Of a stretch of DNA of 64,000 nucleotides, positions 50,443 through 58,667 are shown piece after piece. The notes beneath the pieces are model-generated. The model worked only from the letters and a program-made list of their open reading frames with translations. It ran no database searches and had not been told where the DNA came from. The translations under genes were made by a program, and so were the position numbers. Where the stretch lies: positions 88,071 through 152,070 of the forward strand of contig NZ_LT699725.1 of the NCBI RefSeq assembly GCF_900155395.1, read 5' to 3'. Origin of the DNA: Merdibacter massiliensis. GTDB taxonomy: Bacteria; Bacillota_I; Bacilli_A; Erysipelotrichales; Erysipelotrichaceae. Each line of letters begins with the position of its first letter. The stretch's first letter is position 1.

Positions 50443-52889
50443 CACTCCACCTCGCTTTTCACGGGCGGTCTGGTATCAAAGGCGTGCAGTAATTCTTCAA
50501 AGACAGGGTGTATCTGCACCACGCCCACACGCCCGTACAAATCTTGAAGTAGGCATTGTCCGTTCTCCAAGTCACGAAGTCGTTTCTGGTTGTTCTCGTC
50601 GTCCTTGTCGATACCGAAAAATTCAAGGGTCTGCTTTATCTCATTGATGTCGGTACTTCTAAAGGCAAACTTCAAGCCGATATTGTTCTTTAGGCTCTCT
50701 TTGGACACGTCCCCAGAGGATTGCGTGACGAAGTACACGCCTGCCTGCATAGCACGTCCCGCACGCACCAGCTTGTTTGAGAGGGTTTCTCCCTGCGCCA
50801 CATTGAGGAACGCCCACGCTTCATCTAAATCCACTATTTTAAAGATACTGCGGTCTGAATGAATGAAGTCTAAGGCAAAGGTACTAATGACAATCAGCAT
50901 AGCCACGGACAGCAGTTCAATGGTGGTGTATTCCTCAAAGGTCGTGTCCTTGTCGGGCAGTACCAAATCTGCCACCTGTATGATATTGAGCTGGTTGTCC
51001 AAGCTGATAGCGTTAGATACCGAACCGTCAGAGAACAGCAGATGTGCAAAGTCATAGTCCGTAAAGCTGTCGATATGGTCGGCAATATTGCGGGCTATCG
51101 CCGTGTCCTCTCTGCGTAGCTCGTCTATCACATGGAGTAGTCCTCGCTGATCGCTCTGGGTCACGGCTCGCACCGCTTTTCTAAGGACAGGGAACTTCTC
51201 ACCGTCCCTAGAGGAAATCCCCGTAAGGAATGTGAGAATATCTATCGCCAGACTTTCAGCGTCCTTTACATTCTTCATAATCACGAACGGGTCAAGAAGC
51301 CCAGCGTTTTCCTTATCGCTGGTAAGGTTGACGATATTGATTTCATGGGCTATCTCTGGGAGCGTTTCTTTCCAGTTGCCACGCTCTGATTTAGGGTCAA
51401 GGATAACCGCCTGTCCCCCAAAGAGAACAGAATAGTAAACGATAAGGTTATTGCAGAACGATTTTCCACCGCCCAGCGAACCGACAAAAGCAGAAGCCAG
51501 AGCGTTGGTGACTGTCCCTTTCACGCCTTGACTGGCAAGAGAGGGCTGTAAATAGACGTTTCTTCCTGTATCTACGGAATAGCCGATATAGATACCTGTA
51601 TTCTCTCCAAGCTGTTGTGTCGCCCCGAAGCCAAGACCAGCCAAGAAGTCGGATTTCACATACTGCACATAGTCATTGATGTAACGCTTGCTGGCGGGAA
51701 GAAATTCAGAGTGAAGCCCCAGCATATCCCCAGCAGGTCGGACTAATTTTACATTGAGGTCGTCGTAAAAGTCCTTGACCTCATCACAGCGTCGTTTCAG
51801 CTCGTCAAGGTCTGGAGCTGATACACGGATAACGTAAGAAAGTTTATACATACTTTCCTTGCTCTGGTCGAGGTCGGTTTCCAGCTCGTCCACGCTGTCT
51901 AATGCGTCCACCACGTTTGAGCTTGTTTCGCTTCCAGACTGATAGGCGTGGTTGTCCAAGTCTTTCAGCTCTTTCTTTTTATTTCTCACCGTGGAAAGTG
52001 CCTTGCGGTTGCCGACGATTTCCACATTCATGCTCGTATCAACAGGAAACGTGAACTGCTGTTGCTGGAAATAGAAGATTTCCGACGACGGAAAATCCAG
52101 CTCGCCCACAATGGCGTTGACGGTAAAGTAGGACACGAAGCTCTCGCTGTCCTCATGTTCCAAACGCAAGTATCGCTGGCTTTCCTCTATTAGACAGCGG
52201 GTCGGACGGATAAGGTCGTACTGCTTGATAAGCGTTGCCTTTTTCAGCTTCTTCTTTGGAAGCGAATACTCGTAGTCCTCATACGCCACGCCGTCCCTGC
52301 CGTAGATATGCTCGATAAGATACCCGAAGTCGTTCTTGTCCAAGCGTCGGAACTTGAAACGGCGGGAGATTTTATTTTCCAGCAGTTTTTCCATTTTCAT
52401 GTAGCGGTTGATTTCATCATCTGGCATGGAGATAAAGTCATTTATCAGTGTATGGTTGACCTCGTTCAAAAACTCTTTGAATGTCATAAACGCCGATTTC
52501 TTCATGCTGTCAAGGCTGACCTTTTCCTCTGTCACAATGAGCTTGAAGCCAATAAAAAAGCGGTAGTCCACTTGATTGTCCCCAATCATGCTTACTAACG
52601 CTTCTGTCTGTTCGTCTATCTTCTGTATCGCCACATCACGAAGTCGTCCCGTCACCAGCTTTTTTGACTGCTCCTGTATGCTTCTTATGGAGCTTTCCGT
52701 CGCTATCTGCAAGGCGTGTATCTTTCCCTCACGGGACTGTGCGATAAGCTGACGGAAGCTGTCATGGACGATAAACTTCTGCTCCGCTGACAGAAAAGAA
52801 TAGTTATACGGTATCAGCTCATAGTAGGCGAATACCTCATTGTCCTTGTTCCAGACAAGGTTGTTGTCGATATATTTAATCGGGAACAT
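50442..52889 (-). CDS. Conjugal transfer ATPase, Tn916 Orf16 / VirB4-like
   Basis: An 815-residue cytoplasmic ATPase that powers channel assembly or DNA transfer. The N-terminal half is the VirB4 assembly domain. Walker A GSLGGGKSFCNNL is near residue 465 and Walker B FKIVDLDEAWAFL near 685, followed by VTQSSGDVSKES. Length is as expected for Orf16. Overlaps tcpE by 14 bp. Confidence 0.95.
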   Translation of the reverse strand: MFPIKYIDNNLVWNKDNEVFAYYELIPYNYSFLSAEQKFIVHDSFRQLIAQSREGKIHALQIATESSIRSIQEQSKKLVTGRLRDVAIQKIDEQTEALVSMIGDNQVDYRFFIGFKLIVTEEKVSLDSMKKSAFMTFKEFLNEVNHTLINDFISMPDDEINRYMKMEKLLENKISRRFKFRRLDKNDFGYLIEHIYGRDGVAYEDYEYSLPKKKLKKATLIKQYDLIRPTRCLIEESQRYLRLEHEDSESFVSYFTVNAIVGELDFPSSEIFYFQQQQFTFPVDTSMNVEIVGNRKALSTVRNKKKELKDLDNHAYQSGSETSSNVVDALDSVDELETDLDQSKESMYKLSYVIRVSAPDLDELKRRCDEVKDFYDDLNVKLVRPAGDMLGLHSEFLPASKRYINDYVQYVKSDFLAGLGFGATQQLGENTGIYIGYSVDTGRNVYLQPSLASQGVKGTVTNALASAFVGSLGGGKSFCNNLIVYYSVLFGGQAVILDPKSERGNWKETLPEIAHEINIVNLTSDKENAGLLDPFVIMKNVKDAESLAIDILTFLTGISSRDGEKFPVLRKAVRAVTQSDQRGLLHVIDELRREDTAIARNIADHIDSFTDYDFAHLLFSDGSVSNAISLDNQLNIIQVADLVLPDKDTTFEEYTTIELLSVAMLIVISTFALDFIHSDRSIFKIVDLDEAWAFLNVAQGETLSNKLVRAGRAMQAGVYFVTQSSGDVSKESLKNNIGLKFAFRSTDINEIKQTLEFFGIDKDDENNQKRLRDLENGQCLLQDLYGRVGVVQIHPVFEELLHAFDTRPPVKSEVE

Positions 52890-53265
52890 ACATCACACTC
52901 CTAACTGCCGTGACGGGTTCGCTGAACACTTCCTTTTCCAGCTTCACGGCTTTTCCTGCATAGGTCACTTTTGGTCGCAGGACAAACGTAATCTGCGATT
53001 TCAAGAAGCTGTAAGGCTTCTTGCCGTCAAAGGTCTTTTGGCTCATAAACCATGTGAGGGCAACAGGAATACCGAAGTATTTCAGAAATGCCCCCTCGAT
53101 AAACGATAACGGCGGTAAGTCCCCTAAGATAATGACGGCAAACTCCGTGATGACAAACCACGTTATCTGGGTAAAGGTAACAGGAAACGGGAGAGTAAAG
53201 TCATTGATTGCATACAAGACCTTCTCCACGTTCCAGATACCTGTGTAGCTCTTAATCTTCTTCAA
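52876..53265 (-). CDS. TcpE-family conjugal transfer membrane protein, Tn916 Orf17-like
   Basis: A 129-residue integral membrane component of the channel, TcpE/Orf17. Two hydrophobic segments (about 25-47 and 55-78) follow a short N-terminal tail. The FFxGxxxKYxxxP-like loop (FIEGAFLKYFGIPVALTWF) is family-typical. Starts at a TTG (53265) behind GGAG. The 3' end overlaps orf16. Confidence 0.92.
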   Translation of the reverse strand: MKKIKSYTGIWNVEKVLYAINDFTLPFPVTFTQITWFVITEFAVIILGDLPPLSFIEGAFLKYFGIPVALTWFMSQKTFDGKKPYSFLKSQITFVLRPKVTYAGKAVKLEKEVFSEPVTAVRSVMYVPD

Positions 53266-53424
53266 TTCGTTTCAGCTCCTTTCATTGTTTTTGGCGTGTT
53301 CCTCACGGCATAGAGGTATCCCCTTGCGGGATTTCGTTGTAATGGAAAAGGACAGCCATTTTCAGACTGTCCTTGATAGAAAAAGCTGTCAGTAGCGACC
53401 TTGCCTGTCGCTGATCTGCCAGCT
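53266..53424. other. Spacer between ardA-1 and tcpE with an intra-operon hairpin
   Basis: Minus-strand hairpin AAGGACAG/CTGTCCTT (53348-53374) ending in TTTTCC; one of a set of similar intra-operon terminators in this element. Confidence 0.55.
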
Positions 53425-53934
53425 CTAATATGGTATCTCGCATATCCCACGGCTTGTTTCAATGAATGTCCCCTCTATGGACAAGTCCCTGCCGTATGCT
53501 TCATAGTCGATATAGTTCTGTAACGGTAGCGGTATCTGTCCCAATACCTGTAACTCATCAATGAAGTAATAGGCAACGTCGGTCATATCCTCGCAATTAG
53601 GATAATAATAAATCTCGTCCTTATGCTCGTAGACTTCTTCCAGACTTCCATAGTAGGAAACAAACTCGTCCAGAGCGTCCGTGATATAGTCGGGAAGCTC
53701 ACAAATCATGTCGTACATCTCGTTGAGTTCTTGAATGGAGATATACTCCCCGATTTCAATGGGAAAGTTGTCGGTATCATGGACAGCGTATTCCTCATAA
53801 TAGCTGTTCAGCCCGATACGCTCCGCAACATCTTCCTCGTCGATAGGGAAAGAGAACCAGTCCCCGACAAGTTCACCCTCATTGTACTTGCCAAGATTAG
53901 CGATATACACCCTCATGTCGTCCACCACAGGCAC
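53425..53934 (-). CDS. ardA: Antirestriction protein ArdA, copy 1
   Basis: An acidic 169-residue DNA mimic that blocks type I restriction enzymes after conjugative entry. MRVYIANLGKYNEGELVGDWFSFP at the start, DFVSYYG-like central helix and QNYIDYEAYGRDLSIEGTFIETSRG at the C terminus match Tn916 Orf18. Either the first Met or Met7 may be used. A second, diverged ArdA gene is 11 nt upstream. Confidence 0.94.
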   Translation of the reverse strand: MPVVDDMRVYIANLGKYNEGELVGDWFSFPIDEEDVAERIGLNSYYEEYAVHDTDNFPIEIGEYISIQELNEMYDMICELPDYITDALDEFVSYYGSLEEVYEHKDEIYYYPNCEDMTDVAYYFIDELQVLGQIPLPLQNYIDYEAYGRDLSIEGTFIETSRGICEIPY

Positions 53935-53945
53935 ACACCTCTTTT

Positions 53946-54443
53946 CTACGGAAGCTCATAGATACCGTGGTCGGTTTCCACAAAGCGTCCGTTGTCGTCA
54001 AGGTACTGCCCGTAGGCTTCATAATCGAAATAGCGGATAACACTCTCACTAAGAGAAGTGAACGCTGGGTCGTTGTTCAGAATGTGGCGGGCAACGTCCG
54101 TCATGTTCCTGCACCATGAATAATGAATGATGTTGTTTCTGTATCGGTGCAGTTCGTCTAGGTCAGTGAAATAGCACATCAGCTCCCCGTAGTCCTCTTT
54201 CAAGTCAGAGGGCAGGCTTTCATAGGTATGGTACAGGTCGTCGAGTTTTTCAATGGTGGTATCTTCCTGCACTTCATCAGCAAAGGGAAACTCCTTGCCC
54301 GTGATGTAATAATAGTCTGTATCTACATCAATCCCCAGCAGTTCTTCCACCTGTTCCGTGTCGATAGGCAGGGTGAACCAAAAGGCTCGTATCTCGCCGT
54401 CTGTCGGCTCTCTGGCTTCAATCTGCACACGCATTTCTTCCAT
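53946..54443 (-). CDS. Antirestriction protein ArdA, copy 2 (diverged)
   Basis: A 165-residue acidic ArdA-like protein. It shares the domain plan and the C-terminal YFDYEAYGQYLDDNGRFVETDHG with copy 1 but differs widely elsewhere (MEEMRVQIEAREPTDGEI at the start lacks the IANLGKYNEG box). Probably an anciently diverged paralogue with a different target range. It is translated ahead of copy 1 in the operon and overlaps the orf19-like gene. Confidence 0.88.
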   Translation of the reverse strand: MEEMRVQIEAREPTDGEIRAFWFTLPIDTEQVEELLGIDVDTDYYYITGKEFPFADEVQEDTTIEKLDDLYHTYESLPSDLKEDYGELMCYFTDLDELHRYRNNIIHYSWCRNMTDVARHILNNDPAFTSLSESVIRYFDYEAYGQYLDDNGRFVETDHGIYELP

Positions 54444-54654
54444 GTTTCATCACGTCCTTTCTTTGTAACGCTTCCTGTATGACGGTGTAAGGCACACCGA
54501 ATACATAGCGTGAAAAATCTTCCAACTGTTTCTTAGGGTAGTCGGACAGGCAAAGGCGTTTCATCTCAAACCAGACCGCACGCTTGTAGTAGGGCAGGTC
54601 GGAGAGATACGGACACCCGATTTTTGCCTGCATATCCGTAAAAATATCTTTCAA
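54418..54654 (-). CDS. Small Tn916 Orf19-like protein
   Basis: A 78-residue soluble protein in the orf19 position between the DNA-processing and ArdA genes. The pattern (TDMQAKIGCPYLSDLPYY, then LSDYPKKQLEDFSRYVFG) recalls Tn916 Orf19; function unknown. Its 3' end overlaps the ardA-2 start by 26 bp. Confidence 0.75.
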   Translation of the reverse strand: MKDIFTDMQAKIGCPYLSDLPYYKRAVWFEMKRLCLSDYPKKQLEDFSRYVFGVPYTVIQEALQRKDVMKHGRNACAD

Positions 54655-54686
54655 TCAACCACTCCAATCTGAAATTTGAGTATAGA

Positions 54687-54721
54687 AAAAGCGGTTGATC
54701 TCCAAAGGAGTAACCGCTTTT
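54687..54721 (-). terminator. Intra-operon terminator between tcpD and orf19 genes
   Basis: AAAAGCGGTT (54687-54696) with AACCGCTTTT (54712-54721), then T5 on the minus strand. Nearly the same hairpin recurs at 58352-58384. Confidence 0.75.
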
Positions 54722-54730
54722 AACGATAGG

Positions 54731-54952
54731 CTACGCTCCAATGATACGGTTGAACAGCTCTAACAGCACGTCCTTGACACCGCCTGCATTGAATACCAGC
54801 CCGACGGCGATTAAGGCAATCACAAGGAAGCCGATTAACTTAGAAAACTCTCTCTTAAATCCTAAGTAGATACCGATTACCACGATTGCCATAAGCACCA
54901 AGCTCTGGGCGTTGCTTAAAAACCAGTTGTATAAGTTCTGTCCGAAATTCAT
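54731..54952 (-). CDS. TcpD-like small membrane protein
   Basis: A 73-residue protein with two TM helices (about 16-32 and 37-55, SLVLMAIVVIGIYLGF and LIGFLVIALIAVGLVF). Matches the small TcpD-type membrane proteins of Tn916/pCW3 transfer regions. Start overlaps the stop of the DUF3789-like gene upstream (ATGA). Confidence 0.8.
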   Translation of the reverse strand: MNFGQNLYNWFLSNAQSLVLMAIVVIGIYLGFKREFSKLIGFLVIALIAVGLVFNAGGVKDVLLELFNRIIGA

Positions 54953-55089
54953 TCTTTATCAATCCTTTCTTTCTTGATTTCTTCCATTTGTTCGTCAGCC
55001 ATTTTGCTGACCTGTGCGATACTCATAAGTACGACACCGATACCCATTCCCAGCGATACCAGCACCAAATCCTTGACAAGTTCTGCCAT
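54949..55089 (-). CDS. Tiny membrane protein, DUF3789-like
   Basis: A 46-residue protein: one TM helix (about 8-26, LVLVSLGMGIGVVLMSIAQ) and a charged tail (ADEQMEEIKKERIDKE). AAGGAG precedes the ATG at 55089, and its stop overlaps the TcpD-like start by 4 bp, so it is a genuine translationally coupled gene despite its size. Short proteins of this kind (DUF3789-type) sit beside the relaxase in Tn916-like elements. Confidence 0.8.
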   Translation of the reverse strand: MAELVKDLVLVSLGMGIGVVLMSIAQVSKMADEQMEEIKKERIDKE

Positions 55090-55104
55090 AATCTCAATTC
55101 TCCT

Positions 55105-56310
55105 TTATTCTGTGATAAGCTCCTCTGTGTCCGCTGTCTGCTGTCGGATTATCTGCAAGTGCTTTTCCGTCAGCTTTGCGTTGTCCTCAATCTCTTTCAG
55201 ATAGCTCGTACTGTTGCCAGCGTCTATCTTTTTCAGCATTTTTAAGGTCGGGGCAACCTGTCGGCTTATCCAGCCCAGCGTCCTTTCCAATGTGTAAGGC
55301 TCTGGGTCTGTCGTCAGCTTGACAGGCGGGCGGTCTTTCCCGATAAACCACGCCCAGCGGTCATTGAGCTTCCAGTCTGTCTTTCGCTTCTCTGGCTCTC
55401 TGTCCACGAAGCGGATATAGTGATTGATGATAGAAAATGCCGTCTGTTCTGCGTCATAATGGGTCAGCAGTTCACGGACGGCATAATAGGCTCTTTCATC
55501 TTTCAGTCGTATCTCGAAGCGGTTCTTTATGGGTGCTTCCTCAAGCGGTATTCCCAGCTTTGCGTACTGCTCGTAGTTCTTCTCATAACAGCAGAAGTAG
55601 ACTTCCGATTTCAGAGAGCCGATATACAGCGTGTGTCCCATGCCCGCCTTGTCCTGCTCGTTGTGCTTCACCAGCTCGCCCGAAGCATAGGACTTGAAAG
55701 AACGGAACAGGGAAACACATTCCTCACGGTTGCATTTGGCGGTCAGATCTGGAATATCCAGTATGCCCGCCCTGTCATTAATCGCAAGGTCAAGGCGTTT
55801 CATCACACCGCCCTCAACCAGAGCGTCCATGAGGAAGTCATACCAGCTACGCCCCTGTGCCACCAGATAGCTTTCAAACTGGCGACAGCCTTTGCCTTTC
55901 AGCTCCAGAAGCGTGCCTTTTTCCTCGTCCTGTGAAGTGTAGACGAACACATCACCCAGATAGTAATGCTCTGTGTATTTGTAGTGTCCGTAGTCCTCAT
56001 GGAGCATATAGTCAATGTTGAGCTTCAATATATCTCTGATAACGTGCTGTATATCCAGCGTGGGGAAACGGATACGCACATAGTCGAACAGCAGGAACAT
56101 GGGAGCGTCGGGATTGAATTTCTCGACCGCTTCCATGAGCTTTTCCTGCATATCGTCCGTGAGCTTGACCTTTCCCGCTTCGATACGGTTCAAGTGTTCA
56201 CGGCTAACATTAGCCATGATTGCAAGCCTTGTCTGGGACACGCCGTAAGATAGGCGTTTCTCTTTCAAGGCGGTGATAAAGGTGCTTTCATTCAGCCTGC
56301 ATACCCCCAA
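55105..56310 (-). CDS. MobT-type relaxase / replication initiation factor, Tn916 Orf20-like
   Basis: Up to 401 residues. An N-terminal XRE-like HTH (about 25-47, SQTRLAIMANVSREHLNRIE) joins a Rep_trans/MobT domain, which nicks oriT and starts rolling-circle transfer. Conserved blocks: DYVRIRFPTLDIQHV, LELKGKGCRQFESYL, KRLDLAINDRAGILDIP, SEVYFCCYEKNYEQY (candidate catalytic Tyr region), KNRFEIRLKDERAYYAVR. The frame opens at a TTG (56310); Tn916 homologues start nearer the LNEST position, so the start is uncertain. oriT lies just upstream. Confidence 0.93.
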   Translation of the reverse strand: MGVCRLNESTFITALKEKRLSYGVSQTRLAIMANVSREHLNRIEAGKVKLTDDMQEKLMEAVEKFNPDAPMFLLFDYVRIRFPTLDIQHVIRDILKLNIDYMLHEDYGHYKYTEHYYLGDVFVYTSQDEEKGTLLELKGKGCRQFESYLVAQGRSWYDFLMDALVEGGVMKRLDLAINDRAGILDIPDLTAKCNREECVSLFRSFKSYASGELVKHNEQDKAGMGHTLYIGSLKSEVYFCCYEKNYEQYAKLGIPLEEAPIKNRFEIRLKDERAYYAVRELLTHYDAEQTAFSIINHYIRFVDREPEKRKTDWKLNDRWAWFIGKDRPPVKLTTDPEPYTLERTLGWISRQVAPTLKMLKKIDAGNSTSYLKEIEDNAKLTEKHLQIIRQQTADTEELITE

Positions 56311-56424
56311 TCGTGAAAGTGTGATATTTTCCGCCGATTGTCACAGTCGGTCAGTAGTTTCAGAAAACCCTTATGCCAAGCGGGATTTCCAGACTTTTTG
56401 ACCGTAGTTTCCAGCGGAATTGTG

Positions 56425-56447
56425 CCCCTCTGTTAGATACCGAGGGG
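56425..56447 (-). other. Candidate oriT nic hairpin
   Basis: Minus strand: CCCCTC-GGTATCTAACA-GAGGGG, with CTAACAG as in the nic hairpins of ICEBs1/Tn916-type oriT. It lies between orf21 and the relaxase gene, the known oriT position. Confidence 0.65.
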
Positions 56448-56455
56448 CTTCTTTC

Positions 56456-56481
56456 GTGGAGCAGGGCAAGCCCTGCTCCAC
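56456..56481. repeat. Perfect 12-bp inverted repeat beside oriT
   Basis: GTGGAGCAGGGC-AA-GCCCTGCTCCAC; GC-rich and able to extrude as a cruciform, 8 bp from the oriT hairpin. Confidence 0.8.
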
Positions 56482-56535
56482 AGGACGGCTTGCACGGTCT
56501 GGGTCGCTTCGCTGACCGTTCCAGCCGTCAGTGGT

Positions 56536-56949
56536 TCAGCCTATCCTTGTCATGCCCGTATAAACTACGATACAATCGGTATCTCTTGAAAGGCATTTTC
56601 TGGCTATATCCTTGTCAATCTCGTATTCACGGCATACCTGTCTGAAATGCTCCCTGTCCATGACAAGAAACGTATAGCGGAAAAGACAGCCCAGCAGGTT
56701 CGCCATGTGTGCGGGAAGCTCCACGGAAAACAGCAACGGCATTTCCAGATAATCCTCCGCCAAATCTTCCAATAAATCCGACATTCTCTCATGGAAAAGT
56801 GTTTCTGGATAGTCGTCGTCCTGTTTATAATCACTGTCTGCCGTAAAAGCTAAATCGGACAGGAATTTTCCATATCCCAATCCGATACAGGTAAGTACAC
56901 TGTCGGTACATTCTGGTTCATAATGGATTTCCAAATATCCCATAATCAT
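56536..56949 (-). CDS. Unknown 137-residue protein between orf21 and oriT
   Basis: An acidic soluble protein without recognised family (ECTDSVLTCIGLGYGKFLSDLAF; CREYEIDKDIARKCLSRDTD). AAGGAGATTGA precedes the first ATG, which overlaps the orf21 stop by 4 bp, so it is co-translated with the coupling protein. The position suggests a DNA-processing accessory, but nothing in the sequence proves it. Confidence 0.72.
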   Translation of the reverse strand: MIMGYLEIHYEPECTDSVLTCIGLGYGKFLSDLAFTADSDYKQDDDYPETLFHERMSDLLEDLAEDYLEMPLLFSVELPAHMANLLGCLFRYTFLVMDREHFRQVCREYEIDKDIARKCLSRDTDCIVVYTGMTRIG

Positions 56950-58328
56950 TCAATCTCCTTTTGTTTCTCTGGTACGGCTTGCCTTGCCAGTGCAAGAGAG
57001 CCGATAGTCTGTAAAAAATCATGCCCCTTTGGTACAAGGGGAGTGTAAAATTCCGATATGACGCTCGTACCTACGTCACAATAACCACGTCCTTTGATAC
57101 GCTTCTGGAAGAACTGTTTCTTTACGTCGCTTCCAAAAAGCATACCGTAGCCTAGCTCGCTGATACGTCCCAAACCCACACGGAAGTTGAAGTTATCTCT
57201 GATACCGTCGCTGAAATACTTTGCGTCGGGACGCTGGCAGGCGACAATAAGAAAATAGCCCGCCTGTCTGCCAAGCATGACGATTTTCTTTAGCTGGCTT
57301 AAAAGGCTCATGCTTTCCTTTGTCCCCAGCATTTCCAAGAACGCCACATACTCGTCAAAGATAAGGAAGCAGGGCGGTAAGCCCAGATAGGCATAGTTCT
57401 CGCCCGTCTTGTAGGCTGGGTGGTGTTTCATTTCTTCGCTCCTTGCCACCATGCCCTCATAGAACGCATTGACACATTCAATCATATCTTCTTTGGTGTG
57501 GTACACGTTGTCCATGACCGTACCCAAGTCCGCAAGGTCAGCGTTCTTAGGGTCTAAGATGAAAAGCTGGGCGTTGGTCTGCAAGAGGGCTTCAATGATT
57601 GTCAGCAGGAAATAGGTCTTTCCACCGCCAGTCCCGCCACAGATAAGGGCGTGAGGGAGTATGTCGTATTCCCATGTGAGGTTCTTCATCAGACGCAAGC
57701 CCCCGTTTTCAGCTTTTACCTCGTCAATCGTGATACGGTTTGCTATCATGTCATAGAGCAGGGTGTACTCGATATAGCCGTCATGGAGCGTCTTGTCGGT
57801 CAGCTCACAGTACAGCCCGCTTTCCAGCTTATCTTCCAGTCTAAGGAGCTGGTCTTGATACTTCCCTAAAGAGATTTCACAGCGGATATGGAGCAAGCCC
57901 GTTTCCATTTGATAATAGATTTTAGGAAACCAGACGATTTTTTCCCTTGATCTGCTCTGCAGGTCAGTGAAAAAACCGCTGTCCTGTACGGTCTGTGCTT
58001 CATACCACTTATTGTCCAATATCATGCGTGCCAGCTTTTGACGGTGTAATAGCTTCTTGAAGCGGTCATGGAAGAAGCGGTAATAAAGAAAAGCGACCAA
58101 TGCACAGGCAAAAGTCGCTATCCCTATGGTTATGAAGTTGTATGTGGAAAGCGTCACGTCATTATCAAGCAGGCTGAAATGCTCCCAATCGGTACGCATG
58201 AGCTGTCCCATGTTCAGTAGCAGGAGAACCGCCACGAACAGAAATAGGAGCGTACCTACGCAGAAGCGGTACACAAGGTTCTTGTCGCTGGCTCTGATAC
58301 GCTTTCCCTTGTATTTTAAAATATTCAT
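56946..58328 (-). CDS. Coupling protein, FtsK/SpoIIIE family, Tn916 Orf21 / TcpA-like
   Basis: A 460-residue membrane-anchored DNA translocase that links the relaxosome to the channel. Two N-terminal TM helices (about 18-42 and 62-84); Walker A CGGTGGGKTYF near residue 232; Walker B FLIFDEYVAFL near 330; QRPDAKYFSDGIRDNF sensor region. The ATG at 58328 is chosen (AAAGGGG site); a GTG two codons upstream is less likely. Confidence 0.94.
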   Translation of the reverse strand: MNILKYKGKRIRASDKNLVYRFCVGTLLFLFVAVLLLLNMGQLMRTDWEHFSLLDNDVTLSTYNFITIGIATFACALVAFLYYRFFHDRFKKLLHRQKLARMILDNKWYEAQTVQDSGFFTDLQSRSREKIVWFPKIYYQMETGLLHIRCEISLGKYQDQLLRLEDKLESGLYCELTDKTLHDGYIEYTLLYDMIANRITIDEVKAENGGLRLMKNLTWEYDILPHALICGGTGGGKTYFLLTIIEALLQTNAQLFILDPKNADLADLGTVMDNVYHTKEDMIECVNAFYEGMVARSEEMKHHPAYKTGENYAYLGLPPCFLIFDEYVAFLEMLGTKESMSLLSQLKKIVMLGRQAGYFLIVACQRPDAKYFSDGIRDNFNFRVGLGRISELGYGMLFGSDVKKQFFQKRIKGRGYCDVGTSVISEFYTPLVPKGHDFLQTIGSLALARQAVPEKQKEIE

Positions 58329-58351
58329 AAACACCCCTTTCTGGATATGGA

Positions 58352-58384
58352 AAAAGCGGTCAATCGTAAAGACTAACCGCTTTT
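58352..58384 (-). terminator. Intra-operon terminator ahead of orf21
   Basis: AAAAGCGGT (58352-58360) with ACCGCTTTT (58376-58384), then T5 on the minus strand; same arms as the hairpin at 54687-54721. Confidence 0.72.
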
Positions 58385-58393
58385 GTAATTACT

Positions 58394-58654
58394 TTAATCG
58401 ATTTTTAATATGGCTTTAATTTCTGGAATAGTTTTCTTTTGCTCACGCAATTCTTTGATGTAGAAAATTCGTTCCATACTTTCCACACGTTTATAACGTC
58501 TTGTCAGATTTTCTTCCGCTTGCTCAAAAGGGAGCATACCTTCTTCCGTATAGAACTTTAATGTACTGTATCTTACATCTGTGAGCCTTACTAATTCACC
58601 GATAGTTACATACTCTGAATTTTTTATTACCTCCATACTTCTTTGCCTAGACAT
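58394..58654 (-). CDS. MerR-family DNA-binding protein
   Basis: An 86-residue protein consisting only of a MerR winged HTH (YVTIGELVRLTDVRYSTLKFYTEEG, about 15-38) and the first part of the coiled coil; no effector domain. It follows the GPP34-like gene by 13 nt and so is expressed from the promoter at 59368-59396. AT-rich insert between orf21 and orf22 of an otherwise GC-richer module. Confidence 0.88.
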   Translation of the reverse strand: MSRQRSMEVIKNSEYVTIGELVRLTDVRYSTLKFYTEEGMLPFEQAEENLTRRYKRVESMERIFYIKELREQKKTIPEIKAILKID

Positions 58655-58667
58655 ATGAACTTCTCCA

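Noticed and set aside
53262-53462. Minus-strand 66-codon frame between tcpE and ardA-1
   Set aside because: No ribosome site, crosses a terminator-like hairpin, and overlaps the ardA-1 end; no family pattern.
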